Origin: Paenibacillus sp. UBA6285
GTDB taxonomy: Bacteria; Bacillota; Bacilli; Paenibacillales; Paenibacillaceae
Length of the DNA stretch: 5,263 nt
Assembly (NCBI GenBank): GCA_002438345.1
Contig: DJUJ01000022.1
Span: 14,075-19,337 of the forward strand
Reading direction: 5' to 3'
Positions 1 to 5,263 of this stretch are shown here, piece by piece. A program made the position numbers and the translations under genes. Each line of letters opens with the position of its first letter. Within the stretch, counting starts at the first letter, position 1. The notes beneath the pieces are model-generated. The model ran no database searches. It saw only the letters and a program-made list of their open reading frames with translations, and was not told where the DNA came from.

Positions 1-562
1 ATCTGATTCACTGTCATCGTTTCATGAACTATATAGTAACTACGATGGAGAGGGATTATGGCATTCTGTGGTTGGAATACAACTTCTTCGGGCCTACTAA
101 GACCGCTGAAAGTCTTCGAGCCATCGCCGCGCTGTTTGATGAGCATATTCAGGAAAATTGTGAGAAAGTGATCGCTAAATATACTCCTCAAATGGAGGCG
201 ATTATTTCTAAATTCAAACCCCGTTTGGAAGGGGACAAGGTCATGCTGCTGGTAGGCGACCTGCGTGCTCGTCATACACTGGGGGCTTATGAGCTGGAAG
301 AGCTGGCGCAGAGGCTAGATATTGATTTGATGGGGTTGGGCGTGAAGAAGAAATACGTGTGTATCACAAGATGGGGATTCCTTTTCGGCAAATGTTTTCT
401 TGGGATTATAGTGGTCCTTATCATGGTTATGATGGGTTTGAGATTTTTGCCAAGGATATGGATATGGACATGATCATAAACAGCCCAGTGTGGAGCTTGA
501 TCAAGCCAGGAAAAGCAGGATCACTCCATAAAAAGGAGGCAGTCCTTATATTTATGCGCTAG
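1..562 (+). pseudogene. nifD: nifD relic: 3' part of Mo-nitrogenase alpha chain, frameshifted and internally deleted
   Basis: This is the C-terminal half of the nitrogenase MoFe protein alpha subunit, which with NifK binds FeMo-cofactor and reduces N2. The frame is already open at the left edge, reading (N)[11 protein letters not shown] from position 3, so the ATG at 24 is internal. The family segments [27 protein letters not shown] and [14 protein letters not shown] match NifD well and do not match AnfD or NifE. Compared with Azotobacter NifD, recalled from memory, Cys275 (cofactor ligand) is kept at 12-14. Residues equivalent to about 369-408 are missing in frame at 288-293. Two extra bases near 357-361 shift the frame, and reading resumes at 362 ([11 protein letters not shown]) up to the TAG at 560-562. 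Ser278 is Phe, Gly357 is Asp and the cofactor ligand His442 is Phe. A gatatg duplication at 455-466 adds two residues. The tail after NSPVW does not look like a normal NifD terminus. It cannot make a working subunit. Whether an intact nif cluster exists elsewhere cannot be seen. Confidence 0.93.
533..539 (+). promoter_or_regulatory. orphan Shine-Dalgarno-like AAGGAGG at end of nifD relic
   Basis: A perfect AAGGAGG lies inside the last codons of the nifD relic. The next ATG (554-556) is 14 nt downstream and is followed after one codon by TAG, so no gene is served. nifK usually follows nifD directly, so this may be the leftover nifK ribosome binding site after loss of nifK. The motif is visible in the sequence. 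The nifK link is an inference, and chance is possible. Confidence 0.3.
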
Positions 563-592
563 GCGTACGAATGTGCTGAATATGAAGAAGGA

Positions 593-620
593 TTGACAAT
601 TCAAGGAACCTTGATGTAGT
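593..620 (+). promoter_or_regulatory. probable sigma-A promoter for the kinase/transport genes
   Basis: A perfect TTGACA -35 box lies at 593-598. A 16-bp spacer separates it from TGTAGT at 615-620, which matches four of six bases of the TATAAT consensus. An alternative -10, TAGTTT with an 18-bp spacer, is weaker. Transcription would start near 627 and give a leader of about 70 nt before the kinase ATG at 697. A better -10 hexamer, TATACT at 660-665, has no recognisable -35 box at the right distance and could only serve an activator-dependent promoter. The first promoter is preferred because of its exact -35 box and the palindrome in its spacer. Confidence 0.55.
601..614 (+). promoter_or_regulatory. 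14-bp palindromic operator candidate within the promoter spacer
   Basis: TCAAGG-AA-CCTTGA has perfect 6-bp arms around a 2-bp centre and sits wholly between the -35 and -10 boxes of the proposed promoter. A dimeric repressor bound here would block RNA polymerase. A MerR-type activator is less likely because the spacer is shorter than the 19-20 bp such promoters usually have. No regulator gene in the window can be matched to it, and it does not resemble the usual LacI-family or CcpA half-sites. The symmetry is seen directly; the operator role is inferred. Confidence 0.45.
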
Positions 621-635
621 TTACCTAGACCTATA

Positions 636-648
636 CAGCCGAAGGCTG
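636..648 (+). other. small hairpin in the kinase mRNA leader
   Basis: CAGCC-GAA-GGCTG forms a perfect 5-bp GC-rich stem with a 3-nt loop, starting about ten bases after the predicted transcription start. No T-run follows (the next bases are gcactctaaaa), so it is not an intrinsic terminator. It may protect the 5' end of the mRNA or simply be incidental. It is too small to be a riboswitch, and I see no riboswitch-like conserved core in 563-696. Confidence 0.4.
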
Positions 649-696
649 GCACTCTAAAATATACTAACGCATAGCAGTTATGACTGAAGGGAAGAG

Positions 697-2559
697 ATGC
701 TTTTGAAATGGCTGGGCTATATCTATCGAATGCTGTCAGCGCCGTTCAAACGAACGATTCGCAGCAAGCTAATTATCATTATGCTTTGTATATCCGTTAT
801 TCCGATTGGGGTGGTGACTTTGCTGGCCACTGAAAATACACGTAAAGTGATGGAACAGGAAGTTATACAGTCTAATCTGTCCAAAATCGCCTGGTCTGGC
901 GAAGCCGTGGACAAAAATTTCACGCAGCTCAATAATCTGATCTACACTATCTTAATCAGTCCGACGCTCGGTGAGTATACGAGGGAAGAAGACGGCAGTC
1001 TGTCGGACAAGTTCATGCTTCAGCGGAATGTGGTTAACACGATTACGTCGATTTTTTATTCCGGTAATAACAGCCTAGAGGAGATTCAGCTTTATTTAAA
1101 AGAAAAGGACAAGCTGTTCACGATTAATGATATGCGCGATCTTATTCAAACACCGACTACGGAAGTTCCCATCTGGCGCGATATCGTGGATCAAAAGGCT
1201 GATTTTATTATAAAAGACGATCCAGGTTCAGCGGCTAACTTTAGCCTTATCCGTAGTATTAATCGGTTTGAGAACAAAGAAAAAATTGGTAGCATCAGGT
1301 TTGAAGTGAAGTGGAAAATGATGGACAATGCACTCGGCCTCTTGAATTCGGAGCAGGAGTCCGGCGTATACATCGTCGATTCCGGTGGCAAGGTGATGTA
1401 TCAGCTTAAGGAAGGGCCAGTTCCGGCCATGAAGAATGTTGATCTGTCCGCACAAGGAAGTGGTTACGTTCGTACGCCGGAGCAATATATTTTTTATCAT
1501 TATCTGGAGCCGTGGGGACTGACATTTGTCGCCTATAGAGTGTCAGGACCGATTATCCGTCTGGCAAGATCAATGAGCGTACTGAACTGGCTAAAGGGAG
1601 AAGATGCGCCTATCTCGAATCGACAGGACGAAATCGGCATGCTGGAGATGAGATTCCAGACGATGTCTATCCGGATTCGTGAGCATATTCGAAATGAATA
1701 CACCATCAACATGGAGAAGCAGACCGCGCAGTTGAAAGCGCTGCAAGCGCAGATCAATCCTCATTTTCTGCAAAATACTCTCCAGTTGATTGGGAGCATG
1801 GCATTTTCTAAGAAACCAAGTGATATCTACAGTGTCATTCAGTCCCTAAGCGAAATGTTCCGCTACGTCATACGCGACCCGGAAGAGCTGACGACAATTG
1901 GAATGGAAATCAAGCACTTAAACAACTATATGAATATCCAGCAGCAGCGTTATGCGGGAAAGCTGAACTATGAAGTGGAAATCTCACCGGTATGGGAAGA
2001 TTGCCTCGTACCGAAGCTGACTCTGCATCCCTTGGTGGAGAATGCTTTTATGCATGGCTTTGACCGGAAAAAGGGTTCCTGGAACCTAAAGATACAGTTA
2101 ATTCCTCATGAGAATGGTCTGTTGATTCAAGTTCAGGATAATGGAATGGGGATATCTCCGGCACGGCTAGAGGAGGTTCGTACCCGGTTGACCGAACAAT
2201 TGGACCCTTATTGGAAGAGTGGGAATTCGATTGGACTCTATAATGTGGGTGCCCGGGTCAAGCTGCATTTTGGCGAGGATTACGGGATTCTTATTGATAA
2301 TAATCCTGCGGGCGGTGCGTGGGTGAGTATGTATATTCCTATTGTGAAGGTTGGTGGTTGGGTAACACACAATGAAGAAGACTTGGAAAGTTACGGTCAG
2401 CGCTTTGATGACTGTTCTGCTTCTGGCTGGATGTGGTTCCAACAGTGGCGCAGGCAATGGCAACACCAACACTGGAACCAGCGGGAAAGAGACAGGCTCA
2501 GAAAAAACAGTTACGCTCAAATTGTTCATCGCAATGCCGCGTTTCAAAGATCAATTTGA
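697..2559 (+). CDS. YesM-family sensor histidine kinase, lacking TM2 and with an abnormal C-terminal tail
   Basis: This is a membrane sensor kinase of the His_kinase/HATPase_c (YesM, LytS-like) family, which normally phosphorylates a YesN-type AraC-fold response regulator controlling nearby sugar uptake genes. One transmembrane helix is visible at residues 25-44, then an extracellular sensor region to about 280. A HAMP-like segment (GPIIRLARSM, then DEIGMLEMRF) covers about 283-330. The phosphoacceptor is His356 in QINPHFLQNTL. The N-box is HPLVENAFMHG with Asn449. The G-boxes are DNGMG (481-485) and GNSIGL (509-514). The ATG at 697 follows AAGGGA (687-692). Two things are odd. The second transmembrane helix normally found just before HAMP is absent, with FVAY running straight into RVSGPIIRL at 280/281. 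The expected kinase end is near residue 551, but the frame continues for about 69 more residues, mostly an out-of-frame reading of the next gene. No YesN-type partner lies next to it in the window. The family call is firm; activity is doubtful. Confidence 0.88.
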   Translation: MLLKWLGYIYRMLSAPFKRTIRSKLIIIMLCISVIPIGVVTLLATENTRKVMEQEVIQSNLSKIAWSGEAVDKNFTQLNNLIYTILISPTLGEYTREEDGSLSDKFMLQRNVVNTITSIFYSGNNSLEEIQLYLKEKDKLFTINDMRDLIQTPTTEVPIWRDIVDQKADFIIKDDPGSAANFSLIRSINRFENKEKIGSIRFEVKWKMMDNALGLLNSEQESGVYIVDSGGKVMYQLKEGPVPAMKNVDLSAQGSGYVRTPEQYIFYHYLEPWGLTFVAYRVSGPIIRLARSMSVLNWLKGEDAPISNRQDEIGMLEMRFQTMSIRIREHIRNEYTINMEKQTAQLKALQAQINPHFLQNTLQLIGSMAFSKKPSDIYSVIQSLSEMFRYVIRDPEELTTIGMEIKHLNNYMNIQQQRYAGKLNYEVEISPVWEDCLVPKLTLHPLVENAFMHGFDRKKGSWNLKIQLIPHENGLLIQVQDNGMGISPARLEEVRTRLTEQLDPYWKSGNSIGLYNVGARVKLHFGEDYGILIDNNPAGGAWVSMYIPIVKVGGWVTHNEEDLESYGQRFDDCSASGWMWFQQWRRQWQHQHWNQRERDRLRKNSYAQIVHRNAAFQRSI

Positions 2560-3673
2560 TTCATACATCGAGAAGTTTGTTGCAAAAGAGAAAGCGGACA
2601 AGAACATTGATGTAAAAGTTCAACTGGAAATGCCTAACTCCGACAATGCTTCCCAAATTCTTAAAACAAGACTTGCTTCTAATGATGCACCTGATATTTT
2701 CTCCATCCACGCCACTAACGAAATTCCATCTTTCTACAAAGCGGGATATCTGGAAGACCTGAGTAGCCAGCCCTTTGTAGGCAAATTGTTGGAAAGTGTC
2801 AAGCCTTCCGTTACCATCGACAATAAAGTCGTGGCCCTGCCTTTGGAGACTGTCTCGTGGGGTTACCTGTATAACAAAAAAATCTTCTCTGATTTGAACC
2901 TGAAGGTTCCAACAACATTATCTGAAATGAAGCAGGTTGTGGAAACACTAAAACAAAACAATATCACACCATTTGAGCTGGCGTATAAGGAAGCATGGAT
3001 TCCACAATTGTTCCTTCCGCTCGCTGTAGGTGCACAAATCGAAACTGCCAATAAAGATTTCGTTGAACGGATGAACAAAAACGAAGGTTCTTTCACAGAA
3101 ATGAAATCCATGTTCGACATCATCGATCTGGTTAACGCCAACGGCACGAACAAAGCGCTTGAAGTGGGTGGTGATGATGGTGCAGCGGCATTTGCCAACG
3201 GAAAAGCAGCGATGTGGGTACAAGGACCTTGGTATGCTGAGACCATTCTGAAGGCCAATCCTGATCTCGACTTTGGCGTAGCGCCGCTTCCAATCAATGA
3301 CAACCCGGATGCCACACTGATCAACCTGGGTGCATCAACCTCACTGGTTGCCTCGCCTACAAGCAAGAATAAAGAAGTTGCGCTTGATTTCATGAACTTT
3401 GTTCTGGATGACCAAGCCTCTGGCGAATTATTCCAAAGCCTGAAATTCAACCCTGTAGCATCAGTACACAATTATGAGAGCTACCCTTGGGTTGACGATG
3501 CTACAACCTATGTGAAAGCTGGAAAAGCTTATCGTGAACCATCCATCCCGCAATCAGTTAAGGATGAAGTGGGTAAAGCACTGCAAAGTTACTTCTCCAA
3601 ACAACTGACTCAAGATGGTGTATTGAAAGCACTCGATAAATCATGGAAAGACTTCAACAAAGTAAACAAATAG
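2372..3673 (+). CDS. carbohydrate ABC transporter substrate-binding lipoprotein
   Basis: This is an extracellular solute-binding protein, family 1 (MalE/MsmE-like), 433 residues, a normal length for the family. It captures a sugar or oligosaccharide and delivers it to the permeases downstream. The N-terminus MKKTWKVTVSALMTVLLLAG-C is a lipoprotein signal peptide with lipobox LAGC and lipidated Cys21, then a Gly/Asn/Ser/Thr-rich linker that tethers it to the outer face of the membrane. Family features include the SWGYLYNKKIF segment near residues 162-172 and AAAFANGKAAMWVQGPWY near 271-288, followed by the DFGVAPLPI stretch. The ATG at 2372 is the first in frame after the TAA at 2363-2365 and opens a complete signal peptide, so the start is secure. 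The upstream GGTGGTTGGG is a poor ribosome binding site for a gene of this kind. The first 188 bp overlap the kinase frame. The substrate cannot be told from the sequence. Confidence 0.95.
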   Translation: MKKTWKVTVSALMTVLLLAGCGSNSGAGNGNTNTGTSGKETGSEKTVTLKLFIAMPRFKDQFDSYIEKFVAKEKADKNIDVKVQLEMPNSDNASQILKTRLASNDAPDIFSIHATNEIPSFYKAGYLEDLSSQPFVGKLLESVKPSVTIDNKVVALPLETVSWGYLYNKKIFSDLNLKVPTTLSEMKQVVETLKQNNITPFELAYKEAWIPQLFLPLAVGAQIETANKDFVERMNKNEGSFTEMKSMFDIIDLVNANGTNKALEVGGDDGAAAFANGKAAMWVQGPWYAETILKANPDLDFGVAPLPINDNPDATLINLGASTSLVASPTSKNKEVALDFMNFVLDDQASGELFQSLKFNPVASVHNYESYPWVDDATTYVKAGKAYREPSIPQSVKDEVGKALQSYFSKQLTQDGVLKALDKSWKDFNKVNK

Positions 3674-3695
3674 AGAAAAGCAATAGCCGATAGGA

Positions 3696-3733
3696 GGGCG
3701 GAAGGCGGTTTCACGTAAAATTGCCTTCCGCCT
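3696..3733 (+). other. strong intergenic hairpin between binding-protein and permease genes
   Basis: GGCGGAAGGC (3697-3706) is exactly complementary to GCCTTCCGCC (3723-3732). With G-U pairs and an AAA/TTT extension the RNA stem reaches about 16 bp (3696-3711 with 3718-3733), closing a CACGTA loop. There is no T-run on either strand after the stem, so full termination is unlikely. In binding-protein ABC operons (malE-malF is the classic case) such hairpins shield the 3' end of the upstream message and reduce downstream expression. That gives excess binding protein over permease, and the same role is inferred here. Confidence 0.75.
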
Positions 3734-3750
3734 CTGGTATTCAACACATA

Positions 3751-3758
3751 AAGAGGTG
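3751..3758 (+). promoter_or_regulatory. ribosome binding site fixing the first permease start
   Basis: AAGAGGTG lies 7 nt before the ATG at 3766. This favours that ATG over the in-frame TTG at 3721, which would sit inside the hairpin stem and add 15 non-hydrophobic residues with no ribosome binding site. Confidence 0.8.
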
Positions 3759-3765
3759 TGCCATT

Positions 3766-4647
3766 ATGATAAAGAATTCTCGCAAAATCCTGTCCATGTT
3801 CTATTTTGTGGCCCCAGCCTTACTGTTATACACTGCGTTTATGCTGATTCCAACCATCGGCGGAATGTACTACAGTATTACTGACTGGAACGGGCTGAAC
3901 CGCAGTTATGATTTTATTGGCCTTGCCAACTTTGTTGAGGCACTTACGGATGACCCAGATTTCATTAAAGCTTTGCTGTTTACATTAAAGTACGTAGTCG
4001 TAATGGTTATTCTCCAGAACGTACTGGCTCTGTTGCTTGCTGTGTTTATTGAATCGCGGACACGCTTTAAAGGCTTTTTCCGTACCATCTTCTTCATGCC
4101 TAATATGATCAGTGTGATCATAAGCGCATTTATGTGGACATTCATCTTCACTCAGGTGTTGCCGCAGCTGGCAGAGAAAACTGCGCTGCTGTTCCTGGAT
4201 CAGTCTTGGATCGGCGATCCTAAATTTTCATTCTTCTCCATTGTAATTGTGTCGCTATGGAACGGCGTTGGTTATATGATGATCATTTATTTGGCCGGCT
4301 TGCAAGGCGTTCCACAAAGCTTGAAAGAAGCGGCTGTTATTGACGGTGCCAATCCGGTGAAAACCTTTAGACATATTACACTCCCAATGATTTCTCATGC
4401 CATCACCATCTGTTTCTTCCTGACGCTTAATGGGGCATTTAAAGTATTTGAGGTTGTATTCGGCTTGACGGGTGGCGGTCCTGGCCGTAGTACACAGGTT
4501 ATTACGATGAATATTTACGAAGAGGCGTTCTCCAATAACTTCCGTTACGGGTATGCAAGCGCTAAGTCGGTTGTACTGTTCATCATAATCCTGATTGTGA
4601 CCCTTATCCAAATTAGAGTTACGAAGAGAAACGAGGTGGAGGCATGA
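3766..4647 (+). CDS. carbohydrate ABC transporter permease, MalF/UgpA-type
   Basis: This is an integral membrane permease of the binding-protein-dependent sugar importer class, 293 residues from the chosen ATG, typical for the family. It pairs with the next permease to form the channel. About six hydrophobic helices are visible: the first is FYFVAPALLLYTAFMLI near residues 10-27, and the last is SVVLFIIILIVTLI near the C-terminus. The cytoplasmic EAA loop that docks the ATPase is EAAVIDGANPVKTFRHITLP, residues 188-207, with the invariant Gly at 194. LTGGGPGRST further on is typical of MalF-like subunits. The gene follows the binding-protein gene after 92 bp that contain the hairpin. Its TGA overlaps the next start in ATGATGA. 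No ATPase gene is seen in the window; this class commonly borrows a shared MsmX/MsmK-like ATPase encoded elsewhere. Confidence 0.95.
   Translation: MIKNSRKILSMFYFVAPALLLYTAFMLIPTIGGMYYSITDWNGLNRSYDFIGLANFVEALTDDPDFIKALLFTLKYVVVMVILQNVLALLLAVFIESRTRFKGFFRTIFFMPNMISVIISAFMWTFIFTQVLPQLAEKTALLFLDQSWIGDPKFSFFSIVIVSLWNGVGYMMIIYLAGLQGVPQSLKEAAVIDGANPVKTFRHITLPMISHAITICFFLTLNGAFKVFEVVFGLTGGGPGRSTQVITMNIYEEAFSNNFRYGYASAKSVVLFIIILIVTLIQIRVTKRNEVEA
4633..4642 (+). promoter_or_regulatory. ribosome binding site of second permease, inside the end of the first
   Basis: GAGGTGGAGG lies just before two consecutive ATG codons at 4644 and 4647. The GAGGTGG part is 4 nt from the first ATG and 7 nt from the second, so the second may be the main start. 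Either way the gene begins on the stop codon of the first permease, which suggests translational coupling and equal output of the two subunits. Confidence 0.7.
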
Positions 4648-5263
4648 TGACACGCAAACTGTCCTCTACACTGATCCTGATTGTACTGATTATCGGCGCG
4701 GCATTAGCCTTCTTCCCGATCTATATGGCAATCATCAACTCTTTCAAGACCCAAGGAGAGATATTCGATTCCATTTTGGCCTTGCCAACCAAGCTTCATT
4801 TTGAGAACTATAAGCAAGCCTTTGATCGAATTCACTTGTTTAACAGTGTCAAGAACTCAGTCCTTGTATCGGTAGTGGGGATTGGCGGGATTCTGCTGTT
4901 TTCCTCCATGGCTGGTTACAAGCTGTCCCGAACTTCGGGGAGAATAAGCAGCGCTATTTTCTTCCTGTTCGTCGCATCCATGCTGGTACCTTTCCATTCG
5001 ATTATGATCTCGCTCTCCCGTGTAACCAAAGCTTTGGCGGTTCAAGGCAGCGTCTTCGGTCTGGGACTGATCTATATCGGTCTTGGCGTCAACATGGCGG
5101 TGTTCCTGTATCATGGGTTCGTGAAGGGCATTCCTAGAGAGCTTGAAGAGTCGGCGCACATCGATGGCTGCGGAGATTTCCAAACTTTCTTTAAAATTAT
5201 TTTCCCGCTCTTGCTGCCCATCACAGTAACCATCGGAATTCTAGACTTCCTGTGGATTTGGAA
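4644..5263 (+). CDS. carbohydrate ABC transporter permease, MalG-type (3' end outside window)
   Basis: This is the second membrane subunit of the sugar importer. The frame is open from ATG 4644 (or 4647) to the right edge with no stop. It gives about 206 residues of the 275-280 usual for the family, so roughly the last quarter is missing. The first helix is STLILIVLIIGAALAFFPIY near residues 8-27. Further hydrophobic helices cover about 72-90, 100-125 and 135-155. The EAA loop is ELEESAHIDGCGDFQTFF, continuing to IIFP (about residues 167-188), with the IDGCG form characteristic of MalG-like subunits. Codon use and spacing match the first permease. Nothing looks damaged in the visible part. 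Confidence 0.95.
   Translation, partial: MMTRKLSSTLILIVLIIGAALAFFPIYMAIINSFKTQGEIFDSILALPTKLHFENYKQAFDRIHLFNSVKNSVLVSVVGIGGILLFSSMAGYKLSRTSGRISSAIFFLFVASMLVPFHSIMISLSRVTKALAVQGSVFGLGLIYIGLGVNMAVFLYHGFVKGIPRELEESAHIDGCGDFQTFFKIIFPLLLPITVTIGILDFLWIW

Noticed and set aside
24..473. A small membrane protein starting at ATG 24
   Set aside because: The frame is open and NifD-like upstream of 24. The hydrophobic tail after 360 is only an out-of-frame reading of the NifD C-terminus.
359..562. Separate small gene starting with GTG at 359
   Set aside because: Its sequence is the NifD C-terminus ([22 protein letters not shown]) in the shifted frame, so it is part of the nifD relic.
1..562. Alternative nitrogenase (anfD/vnfD) or nifE remnant
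   Set aside because: The [12 protein letters not shown] and [14 protein letters not shown] segments follow Mo-nitrogenase NifD, and the AnfD equivalents differ strongly.
563..696. Riboswitch or small RNA in the leader
   Set aside because: Only a 5-bp hairpin and a promoter-like region are visible, with no conserved aptamer features and too little length for a known riboswitch plus expression platform.
1732..1746. CcpA cre-like palindrome TTGAAAGCGCTGCAA
   Set aside because: It has mismatches at key cre positions and is fully explained by the conserved kinase coding sequence LKALQAQ.
2863..3471. Long open frame (about 202 codons) on the minus strand inside the binding-protein gene
   Set aside because: It is antisense to a well-supported gene and has low-complexity Ser/Leu content and no recognisable domain or ribosome binding site. 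It is a codon-bias shadow.
3696..3733. Intrinsic terminator after the binding-protein gene
   Set aside because: No T-run follows the stem on either strand, and the permease genes continue in the same direction with no clear new promoter.
3721..3765. TTG start for the first permease
   Set aside because: It lies in the hairpin stem with no ribosome binding site. ATG at 3766 has AAGAGGTG at good spacing and gives the usual N-terminus.

Overview
The window looks like chromosomal DNA of a Gram-positive, Paenibacillus-type bacterium. This rests on AAGGAGG/GAGGTGG-type ribosome binding sites, moderate GC, a YesM-type sensor kinase beside a lipoprotein-anchored carbohydrate ABC importer (an arrangement that is abundant in Paenibacillus), and a Mo-nitrogenase (nifD) relic, which fits the diazotrophic members of that genus. 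The genus is inferred from gene content, not proven.

Layout, all on the + strand. Positions 1-562 hold the 3' part of a broken nifD gene that runs in from the left edge. It starts at the FeMo-cofactor cysteine and contains an apparent 40-codon in-frame deletion, a 2-bp frameshift, a hexanucleotide duplication and substitutions of cofactor-pocket residues, including the cofactor histidine ligand (now Phe). Positions 563-696 are a short regulatory gap. It has a TTGACA promoter whose spacer carries a perfect 6-2-6 palindrome (TCAAGG-AA-CCTTGA), followed by a small leader hairpin. Positions 697-2559 encode a YesM-family sensor histidine kinase. Positions 2372-3673 encode a sugar-binding lipoprotein, positions 3766-4647 a MalF-like permease, and positions 4644 to the right edge a MalG-like permease that is cut off by the window.

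Working model: the binding lipoprotein captures a sugar or oligosaccharide outside the membrane and passes it to the two permeases. No ATPase gene is seen here, which is usual for this importer class because a shared MsmX-type ATPase is often encoded elsewhere. A strong hairpin between the binding-protein and permease genes probably sets a higher level of the binding protein. The kinase would normally sense the sugar or its import and phosphorylate a YesN-type regulator, but it appears damaged. It has its first transmembrane helix and a complete-looking catalytic core, yet lacks the second transmembrane helix expected before the HAMP region. Its reading frame also runs 188 bp into the binding-protein gene, and no response regulator gene lies between the two.

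I see no convincing new biological system. The interest lies in several small deletions and slippage events in neighbouring genes, in the operator-like palindrome, and in the odd kinase/lipoprotein junction.
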